A stretch of DNA of 64,000 nt. It comes from Actinoplanes regularis (GTDB taxonomy: Bacteria > Actinomycetota > Actinomycetes > Mycobacteriales > Micromonosporaceae). Shown in pieces: positions 20,247 to 29,291 of the stretch (its first letter is position 1; each line of letters begins with the position of its first letter). The notes below the pieces were generated by a model, which did no database searches, had not been told where the DNA came from, and worked only from the letters and a program-made list of their open reading frames with translations. Position numbers and translations under genes: made by a program. The stretch is taken from contig NZ_FZNR01000018.1 of the NCBI RefSeq assembly GCF_900188005.1, positions 118,646-182,645 on the forward strand. Direction: 5' to 3'.

Positions 20247-20793
20247 GACGCTGGAGACGTTCCTGCGCGCGGTGGTGCCGCTGCCGGCCCGCGACGTGGA
20301 CATCGCCTTCGAGGCCCCGGACGGCGATTGGTCGGCGGCGCTGTCCTCCCGGCCGACGGTGGACCTGTTCCTCTGGGACATCCGCCCCAACCTGTCCGAA
20401 CGTGACTACGGCGAGATGCTCGTCGAGGGCGAGGACGGCAAGCGCTTCAGGCGTGATCCGCTTCCGCGGGTCGACTGTCGGTACCTGGTCACGGCGTGGA
20501 CCAGCGAGGTCCGCGACGAACACTCGCTGATCGGGGACGTGCTGGCGGCGTTGCTGCTGCATCCAGTGGTTCCGGAGGAATATCTGCGAGGAGCGTTCGC
20601 GGCGGTGCGGCCGCTGCCGTCGTTGCGGTTGCGGAGCGGGGACGGCAGCGAGAGCTCGGACTTCTGGTCGGCGCTGGGTGGGCAACTGAAGCCAGGGCTG
20701 GATCTGGTGATCACGGTGACGCTCGACGCCGCGCTGCGCGCAGCCGCCGGCCCACCGGTCGAGGCAGTCAGTGTCCGCGTCACGGAGAACTGA
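20227..20793 (+). CDS. DUF4255 protein (Afp16/Pvc16-like tail terminator)
   Basis: 188 residues from ATG 20227. Recognisable DUF4255 features are VDLFLWDIRPNLSERDYGE, CRYLVTAWT, DEHSLIGDVLAALLLHP and the Gly/Leu-rich end. In Afp and PVC particles the homologue caps the tube/sheath and sets tail length. It overlaps the ATPase gene at its start, and overlaps by 14 bases the 3' end of the convergent DUF4157 gene. The function is inferred from the family and from the surrounding eCIS genes. Confidence 0.88.
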   Translation: MLHLLDETLETFLRAVVPLPARDVDIAFEAPDGDWSAALSSRPTVDLFLWDIRPNLSERDYGEMLVEGEDGKRFRRDPLPRVDCRYLVTAWTSEVRDEHSLIGDVLAALLLHPVVPEEYLRGAFAAVRPLPSLRLRSGDGSESSDFWSALGGQLKPGLDLVITVTLDAALRAAAGPPVEAVSVRVTEN

Positions 20794-23700
20794 GCTTGTC
20801 TGCCAGCTTGTCGAGACGGTCGACGAAGATAGTATTGAACATGTCCAACTGCTGATCCTTCGCCATTTTCACGTTGGGTGCGAGTGTGTCGATGAGCGAG
20901 GCGTCGCCCTTCGGGTGACCCCGCAGGTGGCCGTTCGCCTGCTGTTCGATCCGCATCTTCTCAAGGGTGCGGTCGTCAACGGCCTCGATGCGGTCGATGA
21001 TTTTGCCGCGGAACTTGCTGAACTCGATCTTCCAGTCGCCCACCGGCGCATGATCCGGGCCGTTCAGCTTGGTGTCGTCGGCCTGAATTTGATGCAGCTT
21101 CTGCCGGGCCCATGTCTTGAGCTGGCCGATGACGCTGGTGTCCCCCTCATCCGGTCCTTTCGGCCCACGGGTCTTCAGCTTGGCCGCACCCTCGTAGATG
21201 AGCACCGTGTACATGTGCTGATACTCGCCCTCGCGGTTGATGCGGTCCATGCCCATCCCTTCGAGGACCGCGTTGAAGTAACCGTTGGGCACGACGTGCT
21301 CGGCCTCGAGGCTCCACGTCATAGACTTGCGGACTCGGGTGGTCTGCTCCCGGTAGGGCCGCACCTCGCCTAGGCCAGGCGAGTCGGCGCCCGGACCGAG
21401 AGTGATACCGAGAATCGTCAGCCGCTGAATGATGAGGTCGATAGTGGCGTTGACATCCGTGCGAGCCTGCTCGATGCCGGTGCTGGCGGGCGTCGCGCGA
21501 AGCCGATCATAGGTGTCGACCTGGTGGTAGTAGAGCGTCGCAAGTTCCTGGATCTCCTGGTCCTGGATAGTGTTGATCGGTATTACCGCCGAGTGCGCCA
21601 CAAGGTTGCGCCCGCCATTGTCCGAGGTGAGCCTGTGATGCTCGGTCGCGTCGTCGAATCCCCGATCCACGACCAACGGCGGTGCGGCCTCCGGTCCATC
21701 CGACGGCGCTGATCCGAACATCGCCAGGGCCGACTTGCCGAGTTGCACCGCCTGCTCGAACAACCAATCCAGCGCCCGGTCCACCAGCTCCCGCAACCCC
21801 CCGATCATCTCCACCAGCTTCTTCGGCACGTTGCCCAACCCCGCCTGATTTGCCAGGAACCCGATCGCCACCGGAACCGCCGCCGCCAGCCCCTTCTCCA
21901 CCTTGGCCGCCCCCGCCGAGATGTTGCCCGCCGCCACCGCCGCCAGCGTCGACACATAGTCGCTGACGATCGCCAGGATCTCCCGCACGTACTCGATCAC
22001 CGACTGCACGGCGTTGAAGAACGCGATCGACGAGTTGATCACCGCCATGATGCCGGTCGGGTCGAGCATCGACAGCAGCTTGACCGTGGCCTTCTCGATG
22101 ATCGTGGTGACGATCCAGTTCTCGGCCATGTCCAGCAGCGTGTCCCACAGGTTGCCCAGCTGGCTCTCCAGATGGGTCCAGATCGCCCCGACGCCGTTCT
22201 CCTGCACGTCCTTGACGAAGTCGAACGCCTCACCGGCCATCGCGACGCCGGCGCGAATCTTCGCCACCACGTCCTCGCCGACATGTTTGCCGAGCTTGGT
22301 CCAGAGTTTGTCGGCGGTGATGTCGAGGACCTGCAGCACCAGTTCGAGGATCGATTTGAACGACAGGTCCGGCGGCTTCTTGATGCCGAGCGCGCCGAGA
22401 CCGCGGAACAGCCAGTCGGCCAGGCCGGTCAGGAGATAGCCGAGGACCTTGTCCAGGAAGTTCAGGAAGCCGCTCTTCAGGGCGGCGATCATGTTGAGAA
22501 GGAAGGCCACCGGGTCGCGTTTGATGTCTTCGATCGCGGCCATCGCGTTGGCGATGATGCTGCCGAGCAGTTCGCTGGGGAAGTCCATCAGCTTCAGGAT
22601 CAGCGCGATGACGATCTTGACGACTTCGCCGGCGAACGCCACGATCTTGCTGAGCGACTCGTCGAAGCGCTCCAGCACCCGGGCGAACGCGCCGATCGGG
22701 TTGAGCAGATCCTCGAGGGTGAGCGAGTCCCACACCGCCCGGAACGTCTCGACGATCAGTTCAGGGGTGACCCCGAGGCGGCCCATGGCCGTCTCCACCT
22801 GTGCCCCGGCCTCGGCGATCACGCCGGCCTCGGCGAGTTTCTGGTATGTCTGTTCGCCGCCCGGCAGCAGCGCCACGAAGCCGCCGATCAGGTTCTCCGC
22901 GGTGCGGGCGACGTCCTGCTTGGTGAACGGGTTCTCGCCGAGCACCACGGTCAGCAGCCGGAATCCCCGTACCGCGTGGGCGTGCTGGCTGAGCCAGCCC
23001 AGCAGCGCGTCCTTGATCAGCTGGAGCACGGTCCCGATGACCTCGGTGCCGAACGCCGTGACCTGACGGAGCAGGCCGATCGCTTCCTCCGCGAGCCGGC
23101 TCAGGTTGTCCGGCAGGGCGGCGATGTTCCGCGGCTGGATCGCCTCCCAGCCGGCCGCGAACAGCGCGCCCAGCTGGGTGATCAGGCCGCGGAAGCGATC
23201 GATCCGGGCGGCCAGCCAGTCGGCGGTCTTCTGCAGCGTGCCGCGTTCGCGCATCTGGGCGACGGCGTCGGCCTTGCCGATGAGCGTGAGGAAGTCGGCG
23301 AGGATCTCGACCGGGGTGGCCTCAACCGCGGTGCCGCGCAGCGGATCGTGGTGCAGCACCTTCTTCGCGAGGTCCCAGGCCGGCTTGCCGACCAGGTATT
23401 TCTCGGCCAGCCCGACGGCGGCGTCGCGGACGAGCTGGACGACCGCGTCGATGATCGCGCGGGCCAGGCCGAGGGCGTCCTGGTACAGCTTCGCGACCCG
23501 GCCGGCGATCACGGCCACGTTGCCGTCGATGCCCTTGACGATCGACAGGTCGGCCCAGACCCCGTCCAGGTCGCCCTGGATCCGGGCCCGGGTCAGCCGG
23601 TGAGCGGTCAACCCGTCGTCGACGAGCGCGCCGGCCCGCTGGACGACGTCCAGTTCGATGACCTTGTCGGCGACCGCGGTGCCGAACGGCACCAGTCCGA

Positions 23701-24535
23701 GCACGCCGCGCACCACGTTCTCCGAGTTGCGGTCGACGGTCCGGTTCGCGATCGGGTCGTAGCCGGCGACCACGGTGAGCACGGTGTACCCGGGTAGCGC
23801 CCGGACCCCGGCCGTTACCGCGCCGAGGACGATGTCGGGCAGGATGCCGTCGCCTTCGCGGTAGAGCGGTCCGACCGCCGCGGTGCCGCCGGCCTGCTGT
23901 GCGACGTGGGTGGCCTCGTGGGCGATCAGTGCCACGTCGTCCGCCGATTCACCGGCGCCCAGGTAGATGTGCGTACCGGTGGTGAACGCCCGGGCGCTGA
24001 GCTGGGCGGCGGCCGCCGCGGCCGGCTCCTCCGAGTGCACCCGCACGGCTGACAGGTCGACGCCGAGGTGCGGTTCGACCTGGGCGCGGACCGCTGCGGG
24101 CAGCGGAGCGCCCGGTCCGGGATCGCGCAGCGCACCGCTCAGCGCGGCGGGCAGGTCACCCCCGGGGTCATCCGCAGCCGGCGCGCGCGACACCGCCGCC
24201 GCGCGGCCGGTGAACGCCGGCACCGGCGCACCCGAGGTGACCCGGGCGGCGACCGCCTCGGCCTGTCGTTCAGCCGGGTCGTGTGGCTGGCTGACGGTAA
24301 GTCTCGTGGCGACCGGACGTCCCGGGCCGCAGAGCCGTTGCAGGGCACGCCCACCACCGGCCGAGAAGGGGGACAGGTCACCGCGGACCGCGCCGTCGCG
24401 CACCATCCGATGGATCGCCGCGTTACCGACGGTCGGTCCGGTGTGCCGGCAGGCCGGTACAGCCGACGCCGCCGGAGCGGGCCGGTGCGGCTCGCGGGCG
24501 GCCTGCGGCGGCGCCTGGCGGGTGGACAGCTTCAC
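20780..24535 (-). CDS. Large DUF4157 protein, candidate eCIS effector
   Basis: 1251 residues from GTG 24535, chosen for AAGGAG ten bases upstream. The DUF4157 domain (about 140-220) reads LGVDLSAVRVHSEE, ARAFTTGTHIYLGAG and then LIAHEATHVAQQAGG, a zincin-like HExxH (206-210). Residues about 240-960 are long amphipathic and hydrophobic helices. A charged C-terminal module (about 980-1251) carries AEHVVPNGYF near 1080, resembling the EHxxP of HNH-type nucleases, plus a dense His/Asp/Lys region. DUF4157 marks many eCIS-linked effectors. The gene is transcribed against the structural genes and divergent from the sheath gene. The C-terminal activity is unassigned; a tape-measure role is an alternative. 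Confidence 0.8.
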   Translation of the reverse strand: MKLSTRQAPPQAAREPHRPAPAASAVPACRHTGPTVGNAAIHRMVRDGAVRGDLSPFSAGGGRALQRLCGPGRPVATRLTVSQPHDPAERQAEAVAARVTSGAPVPAFTGRAAAVSRAPAADDPGGDLPAALSGALRDPGPGAPLPAAVRAQVEPHLGVDLSAVRVHSEEPAAAAAAQLSARAFTTGTHIYLGAGESADDVALIAHEATHVAQQAGGTAAVGPLYREGDGILPDIVLGAVTAGVRALPGYTVLTVVAGYDPIANRTVDRNSENVVRGVLGLVPFGTAVADKVIELDVVQRAGALVDDGLTAHRLTRARIQGDLDGVWADLSIVKGIDGNVAVIAGRVAKLYQDALGLARAIIDAVVQLVRDAAVGLAEKYLVGKPAWDLAKKVLHHDPLRGTAVEATPVEILADFLTLIGKADAVAQMRERGTLQKTADWLAARIDRFRGLITQLGALFAAGWEAIQPRNIAALPDNLSRLAEEAIGLLRQVTAFGTEVIGTVLQLIKDALLGWLSQHAHAVRGFRLLTVVLGENPFTKQDVARTAENLIGGFVALLPGGEQTYQKLAEAGVIAEAGAQVETAMGRLGVTPELIVETFRAVWDSLTLEDLLNPIGAFARVLERFDESLSKIVAFAGEVVKIVIALILKLMDFPSELLGSIIANAMAAIEDIKRDPVAFLLNMIAALKSGFLNFLDKVLGYLLTGLADWLFRGLGALGIKKPPDLSFKSILELVLQVLDITADKLWTKLGKHVGEDVVAKIRAGVAMAGEAFDFVKDVQENGVGAIWTHLESQLGNLWDTLLDMAENWIVTTIIEKATVKLLSMLDPTGIMAVINSSIAFFNAVQSVIEYVREILAIVSDYVSTLAAVAAGNISAGAAKVEKGLAAAVPVAIGFLANQAGLGNVPKKLVEMIGGLRELVDRALDWLFEQAVQLGKSALAMFGSAPSDGPEAAPPLVVDRGFDDATEHHRLTSDNGGRNLVAHSAVIPINTIQDQEIQELATLYYHQVDTYDRLRATPASTGIEQARTDVNATIDLIIQRLTILGITLGPGADSPGLGEVRPYREQTTRVRKSMTWSLEAEHVVPNGYFNAVLEGMGMDRINREGEYQHMYTVLIYEGAAKLKTRGPKGPDEGDTSVIGQLKTWARQKLHQIQADDTKLNGPDHAPVGDWKIEFSKFRGKIIDRIEAVDDRTLEKMRIEQQANGHLRGHPKGDASLIDTLAPNVKMAKDQQLDMFNTIFVDRLDKLADKLSSP

Positions 24536-24719
24536 GGCGGCCGGGCTCCTTCCGCGGATGACGCGATAGGCAAGTGATAGGCAATCTGGGCGACTAAGAC
24601 ACCATTTCATCGCAGATACGAAGTTGTGGGCGATATGAACAACCCTGACGACTTCCCGTTCTGCGGGTGGCCGCGGCACCGAGTTGATGGAACGGCTGGA
24701 CAGCGAAGGGTGGCATCCC

Positions 24720-26324
24720 GTGGCTGCTTCGTACGGAGCACCTGGCGTCTACATCGAGGAACGACCGAGCGGCTCCATGCCCATCGAGGGCGTGGGCACC
24801 GCCATCGCGGCGTTCGTCGGGTTTACCGAGCGGTACGACCCGGCTCAGGGTGACCCGACCGACCCGGCCGGTGTACGGCCCCAACTGGTCACCAGCTGGC
24901 CCCAGTACGAGCGGGTCTACGGCACGTTCGCGCCGGGCTCGATGCTGCCGCACGCCGTCCGGGGCTTTTTCGAGAACGGCGGCGGTGCCGCGTACATCTG
25001 CCGGATCCCGACCGGCGCCGAGCCGGCGCCCGCGGTGAGCACGGTGACGTTGCCGGTGGCCGAGGAGGCGGGCGGCGACGGCCTGACCCTGTCGGCCCTT
25101 GCGCCCGGCAAGAACCTGGAGGTGGAGGTCGTCGCGCCGGCCGCGGCCGAGGAGGGTGGCGCGATCGGCACCGACTGGACGTTTCGCGTGTACGAGGACG
25201 GCAGCCTGCGCGAAGAGCTGCCCGGGCTGCAGTTCAGCGGGCGCAGCCCGCGCACCCTGGAACGCGCCGTCAACGAGCGCTCCACGTTCGTCCGGGTCGA
25301 GGTGCCGCCGTTGCAGGGGGCGAACCTCGCCGAGCGCGCGCCGGCCGTCGGCCGGTACCCGCTGACCGCCCCGCCAGTGCGCGCGGCCACGGTGACCGTG
25401 GCCGACCTGGCCGGCTCAGAACTCGACCGCACCGGCTACCAGGGCCTGGCGATCGCCGACAACGTCACCATGGTCGCCGTCCCGGATCTGGTCAGCGTCG
25501 CCACCCGCACGGACGACACGCTGGACGAGGAGATGTTCCTCGGCGCGCAGCGGCAGCTCATCGACTTCTGCGAGGCGAGCCGGACCCGGATGGCGGTGCT
25601 GGACACCCCGCCCGGGCTGAACGCGACCCGGGCGCTGGAGTGGCGGTCCCGGCTGGGCCGGGACTCGGCGTTCGCCGCGCTCTACTACCCGAACGTCGTC
25701 GTCGGGAACCCGCTGGCGCGGGCCGGCGCGACCGGCGGCGAGCTGAACCTGACCGTGCCGGCCGCCGGTCACGTGTGCGGTGTCTGGGCGCGCACCGACG
25801 CCGCCCGCGGCGTCTGGAAGGCCCCCGCGAACGAGGCGGTCCGTGGCATCGCCCGGCTCGAACTCGACGTGACCACCGGCGAGCAAGACCTGCTCAACCC
25901 GGAGGGGGTCAACTGCATCCGGTCGTTCGGCACGTACGGCACCAAGATCTGGGGGGCCCGGACGCTCGCCAAATCCGATCCGAGCTGGCGGTACATACCG
26001 GTGCGGCGCCTGTTCAACTACGTCGAGGAGTCGATCCGCCGCGGCACCCAATGGGCCGTCTTCGAGCCCAACGACATGGACCTCCAGCAGCGGGTGAAGC
26101 GCAACATCACCTCGTTCCTGCGCGGCCTGTGGACCGAGGGCGCCTGTGTCGGCGCCACCCCGGAGCAGGCGTTCTACGTGCTCTGCGACGAGAGCAACAA
26201 CCCGAGCACCTCGGTGGACGAGGGCAAGCTGATCGTCGAGGTCGGCATCGCCCCGGTCAAGCCAGCCGAGTTCGTCATCTTTCGGATCAGTCAGTGGCAG
26301 GGCGGCGGTGCCGCCACCGAGTAG
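24720..26324 (+). CDS. eCIS contractile sheath protein
   Basis: About 534 residues from GTG 24720, with GAAGGG nine bases upstream; ATG 24687 is an in-frame alternative. The N-terminus YGAPGVYIEERPSG is the classic tail-sheath opening. The GVGTAIAAFVGFTERY segment and the C-terminal domain (RRLFNYVEESIRRGTQWAVFEPND, then LRGLWTEGACVG) match phage and eCIS sheath proteins. It forms the contractile outer cylinder. It is followed after 12 bases by the tube gene and heads the main structural operon. A single sheath gene is present, whereas Afp/PVC have several. Confidence 0.94.
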   Translation: MAASYGAPGVYIEERPSGSMPIEGVGTAIAAFVGFTERYDPAQGDPTDPAGVRPQLVTSWPQYERVYGTFAPGSMLPHAVRGFFENGGGAAYICRIPTGAEPAPAVSTVTLPVAEEAGGDGLTLSALAPGKNLEVEVVAPAAAEEGGAIGTDWTFRVYEDGSLREELPGLQFSGRSPRTLERAVNERSTFVRVEVPPLQGANLAERAPAVGRYPLTAPPVRAATVTVADLAGSELDRTGYQGLAIADNVTMVAVPDLVSVATRTDDTLDEEMFLGAQRQLIDFCEASRTRMAVLDTPPGLNATRALEWRSRLGRDSAFAALYYPNVVVGNPLARAGATGGELNLTVPAAGHVCGVWARTDAARGVWKAPANEAVRGIARLELDVTTGEQDLLNPEGVNCIRSFGTYGTKIWGARTLAKSDPSWRYIPVRRLFNYVEESIRRGTQWAVFEPNDMDLQQRVKRNITSFLRGLWTEGACVGATPEQAFYVLCDESNNPSTSVDEGKLIVEVGIAPVKPAEFVIFRISQWQGGGAATE

Positions 26325-26336
26325 AAGGAGCACGTT

Positions 26337-26768
26337 GTGCCGGATCTGATGACCACCTTCAACTTCGTCCTGGAGATCGGCGGAGTGGAGATGGCGACCT
26401 TCCGCAAGTGTGCGGGCTTCGAGAGCGAGACCGAGACGATCGAGTACAAGGAGGCCACCAAGGACGGCCGGATGATCATCCGGAAGGTGCCGGGTGCGAT
26501 GAAGTGGAGCGACATCACCCTGGAGCGCCGGATCGACGCCACCAAGTATCTGTGGGACTGGCGCAAGCAGGTCGAGGACGGCAACGTGGACGGCGCCCGC
26601 CGGGACGGCTCGATCGTCATCAAGGACTCGCAGAAGAAGGAGGTCGCACGCTGGAACTTCGAGCGGGGCTGGGTCTCCAAGTGGAGCGGCTCCGAACTCG
26701 ACGCGGGCGGCAACGAGATCGCGACCGAGAAGGTCACGATCACGCACGAGGGGCTGCACCGAGCATGA
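26337..26768 (+). CDS. eCIS inner tube protein 1 (gp19-like)
   Basis: 143 residues from GTG 26337. The opening TTFNFVLEIGGVEMATFRKC, then KVPGAMKWSDITLERRID and the final ATEKVTITHEGLHRA, match the gp19/Hcp-like tube family of contractile tails. It should stack as hexamers inside the sheath. It overlaps the following chaperone-like gene by ATGA, so expression is coupled. The second tube-type protein, encoded just downstream, differs more and is probably the baseplate-proximal initiator. Confidence 0.93.
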   Translation: MPDLMTTFNFVLEIGGVEMATFRKCAGFESETETIEYKEATKDGRMIIRKVPGAMKWSDITLERRIDATKYLWDWRKQVEDGNVDGARRDGSIVIKDSQKKEVARWNFERGWVSKWSGSELDAGGNEIATEKVTITHEGLHRA

Positions 26769-27121
26769 GTCTGCGCACCGAGTACACCTTCACGCTGCCC
26801 AAGGGCTTCGTGGACGACAGCGGGACACTGCACCGGACCGGGACTATGCGGCTGGCGAACGCCCGCGACGAGATCGAGCCGCTGCGCGACCCGCGGGTCA
26901 AGGAGAATGATTCGTACGCCACCGTCATCGTGCTGTCCCGGGTGGTGACCGAGCTCGGCACCGTGCAGCGGGTCACCCCCAAGACCATCGAGTCGCTGTT
27001 CGTCAGCGACTTCGGCTACCTGCAGGACTTGTACCGCATCGTCAACTTCCAGGACGCCACCGTGCTCGACACCCTGGAGCCGGGCGTCCCTTTCCCGCGG
27101 GAATTGGCGGAGGTGGGTTAG
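26765..27121 (+). CDS. Tail-assembly-chaperone-like eCIS protein
   Basis: 118 residues from ATG 26765, overlapping the tube stop (ATGA). The sequence YTFTLPKGFVDDSGTLHRTG, then MRLANARDEIEPLRDPRV and VIVLSRVVTELGTV, resembles the E/41/14-type tail assembly chaperones found next to tube genes in phages and eCIS. It probably binds a structural protein during assembly and need not be in the particle. Its stop codon TAG at 27119 overlaps the frame of the next small ORF, which has no normal start of its own. Confidence 0.78.
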   Translation: MSLRTEYTFTLPKGFVDDSGTLHRTGTMRLANARDEIEPLRDPRVKENDSYATVIVLSRVVTELGTVQRVTPKTIESLFVSDFGYLQDLYRIVNFQDATVLDTLEPGVPFPRELAEVG

Positions 27122-27288
27122 GCCGGTACGCCCCCGACGAGCTGTGGCAGGAGCTCGCCTTTCTCGCGTACCACTTGCACTGGGGCTTCGACCAGCTCCT
27201 GGATCTCGAACACGGGGACCGCATCCGGCTGCTGACCGAAGTCGGCAGCCTGAACGAACGAGCCTGGCAGGGAGTGCAGCATGGTTAG
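27118..27288 (+). CDS. Small eCIS protein, DUF6760-like; start unresolved
   Basis: A minus-one frame runs from the end of the chaperone-like gene to TAG 27286-27288. It encodes about 55 residues: RYAPDELWQELAFLAYHLHW, then LLDLEHGDRIRLLTEV. This matches the small DUF6760-type protein found at this position in actinobacterial eCIS clusters. No in-frame ATG, GTG or TTG exists for well over 70 bases upstream, although GGAGGTGGG lies at 27109-27117. Translation may start at a rare codon (ATT 27103, or TTA 27118) or by frameshifting from the upstream gene. It overlaps the second tube gene by 8 bases. Confidence 0.7.
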   Translation, partial: LGRYAPDELWQELAFLAYHLHWGFDQLLDLEHGDRIRLLTEVGSLNERAWQGVQHG

Positions 27289-27745
27289 CGGGCGCGGCAT
27301 CATCGACCCGCCCTTCGTCGGCCGCTTCAAACTGGAGGTGGCGGGCACCGACATCGGACGGTTCACCGAGGTGGCCGGACTGTCGGTGCAGCTCGACGTC
27401 GAGGAGTTCGCCGAGGGCGGGCAGAACGCGTACACCCACCGGCTGCTCGGCCGGATGAAGTGGCCCAACCTGGTGTTCAAGCGAGGTCTGACCGAGACCG
27501 ACGCATTGTTCGACTGGCTGCTGACGTGCTCAGGCGAGGGTTTCACCCGGGCGGGCAACAAGCTCATCCCACGCGACGCGAAGGTCAGCGTCCTGAACGC
27601 GAAGGGCGTGGAATTGCGAGTCTGGACGATCACCGGAGCGCACCCGGTGAAGTGGACAGGGCCCAAGCTCGCCGCGTCGTCGCGTGAGCTGGCGGTCGAG
27701 GAATTGGAGGTGATGCACCGTGGCTTCAGATCCCACCGGGACTGA
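27281..27745 (+). CDS. eCIS tube-type protein 2 (gp19-like)
   Basis: 154 residues from ATG 27281. It opens FVGRFKLEVAGTDIGRFTEV and continues GRMKWPNLVFKRGLTETDALF, with the C-terminal LAVEELEVMHRGF, typical of the second tube protein of eCIS (Afp5/Pvc5-like). Such proteins link the baseplate hub to the main tube. It overlaps the small ORF upstream by 8 bases and the HELSH protein gene downstream by 26 bases, so the operon is densely coupled. Confidence 0.9.
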   Translation: MVSGRGIIDPPFVGRFKLEVAGTDIGRFTEVAGLSVQLDVEEFAEGGQNAYTHRLLGRMKWPNLVFKRGLTETDALFDWLLTCSGEGFTRAGNKLIPRDAKVSVLNAKGVELRVWTITGAHPVKWTGPKLAASSRELAVEELEVMHRGFRSHRD

Positions 27746-29291
27746 CCGCCGGCACCGCCTGCCCCGCGCCACGCCACCGCGCTGCGCCGCCGGCCTGCGG
27801 GCATCCGTTGGCCTGTCGGGGTCCCTACCGGTACGCCCGCCCTGGTCGCTGCTGCACCGATGGCGTCGCAGCGGCCTGGCCGCCATCGCCACCGGCGCGC
27901 CGCGGGCCGGCCGCGCTCTCGCCGTCGGCCCGGGCGCGACCGCCGCACCTTCAACCGCGCGCCGCCCGGCCGCCACATCCTCCGCCGCGCGGCGCCCGGC
28001 CGCCGCCGGGCTCACACCCCCTGGGGTGCGACGACGCGCCGCCTCGGCCCGGCCGACGCTCCCGGCCCACCACCGCCTCCACCGGTCCGTTGCGCTCCCG
28101 GGCAGCGCGGCCCGTCCGGTCACGACGGCGATGCACCCCCGGCCGCACGCCGGGACGACACTGACGACCCGCACCGTCCCGGCCTGTCCGACTGACACGA
28201 CCCGTCCGATCAACGCGACCAGCACGACCTGGGCCGGCGGTGCCCTCGTCCGGGCGACAGTGACCCGCTCGACCCCGGCCGGCCCGCTCGTCCGTCCGCT
28301 CGCGACCGGCCCCACCGTGCATCCCCCCGGACCCGCCGCTGACCTGCGAGTCCTGGCCGGCGGCCCGGTCCCGCCCGGCGGCACGCCCAGCCCTGGAACG
28401 GTTCAGCCGACCACCCGCGGCGGCATCCGCTTCGGCACCCGCACCGGCATCGGGCGGACCACCCGGTCAGGGGCTGCGTCCACGACCTTGGCCGATTCCG
28501 CTTTACCCATGAGGTCTGATCCGACGCCGCGCGACCGGTGGGAGGCCGCGGTGGCGACCCGCCCGCTGGAGGCGCCGCAGCCGTTGCCGGCGGCGTTTCA
28601 CGGCCTTGCGCGCTCGGTCGTCGGGCGGGGTGAGCCACCCCGCTTCACCACCGGCCCGGCCACCCGGCGGGCGTTGCGCGCCGCCGGCGCGCTCGGCGCG
28701 ACCACCGGCCGGGTCATCCACCTGACCCGCCCGCCCGTCACGCACGGCGACGCCGCCGTCGTCGCGCACGAGCTGAGCCACACCCGGAACCCGGTACGCC
28801 GCCCGCGCTTCCTGCTCGCCAGCACCTCCGGCATGCTCGACGACGACGAACGCCAAGCGCTCTCCACCGGGCAGGCGACGGGCGCCGGCATCGTCGGCCG
28901 GCTGCCGGTCGGCAACGGTGGCGGGCTCGGCACCGTCACCGACATCGCCACCCGCGCCGCCCGCGCGGCCGTCCTGGAGGCCACCGCGAGCCAGCCGGGC
29001 GCCTCCGGTTCCGCGTTCGCCGACGCTGCCGGCGGCACATCCGGCGCTCCTTTCGGCGGACTCGGCGCCATCGCCGGTGGTCCGGCTGCTGGCGGGACGC
29101 ACCCGGCGTCGAACGCCACCGACGAGGTCACGACCGGGCCGGGCAGCACTCCGGCCGGAACTGATCAGGTCGGCACGGGTTCACCCGGCCGGGCAGGCAG
29201 CCTCGACCCGGACCAGATCGTGGAGATCGTCGAGCATCGGCTGCTGCAGGAGATCGAGCGTCGCGGCGGCCGCTGGGCGGGGGTGTTCTGA
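27720..29291 (+). CDS. eCIS-cluster protein with disordered N-terminus and DUF4157-like HELSH domain
   Basis: 523 residues from GTG 27720. Residues 1-270 are very rich in Pro, Thr, Arg and Ala and probably disordered. A compact segment (about 280-370) resembles DUF4157: RFTTGPATRRALRAAGALG, then AVVAHELSHTRNP with a zincin-like HExxH. The end is Gly/Ala/Thr-rich with a short helix (DQIVEIVEHRLLQEIERRGG). Its place between tube and LysM baseplate genes is conserved in actinobacterial eCIS to my knowledge. It may be a structural linker, an internal cargo or a self-processing factor. The length of the disordered part is unusual. Confidence 0.72.
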   Translation: MASDPTGTDRRHRLPRATPPRCAAGLRASVGLSGSLPVRPPWSLLHRWRRSGLAAIATGAPRAGRALAVGPGATAAPSTARRPAATSSAARRPAAAGLTPPGVRRRAASARPTLPAHHRLHRSVALPGSAARPVTTAMHPRPHAGTTLTTRTVPACPTDTTRPINATSTTWAGGALVRATVTRSTPAGPLVRPLATGPTVHPPGPAADLRVLAGGPVPPGGTPSPGTVQPTTRGGIRFGTRTGIGRTTRSGAASTTLADSALPMRSDPTPRDRWEAAVATRPLEAPQPLPAAFHGLARSVVGRGEPPRFTTGPATRRALRAAGALGATTGRVIHLTRPPVTHGDAAVVAHELSHTRNPVRRPRFLLASTSGMLDDDERQALSTGQATGAGIVGRLPVGNGGGLGTVTDIATRAARAAVLEATASQPGASGSAFADAAGGTSGAPFGGLGAIAGGPAAGGTHPASNATDEVTTGPGSTPAGTDQVGTGSPGRAGSLDPDQIVEIVEHRLLQEIERRGGRWAGVF

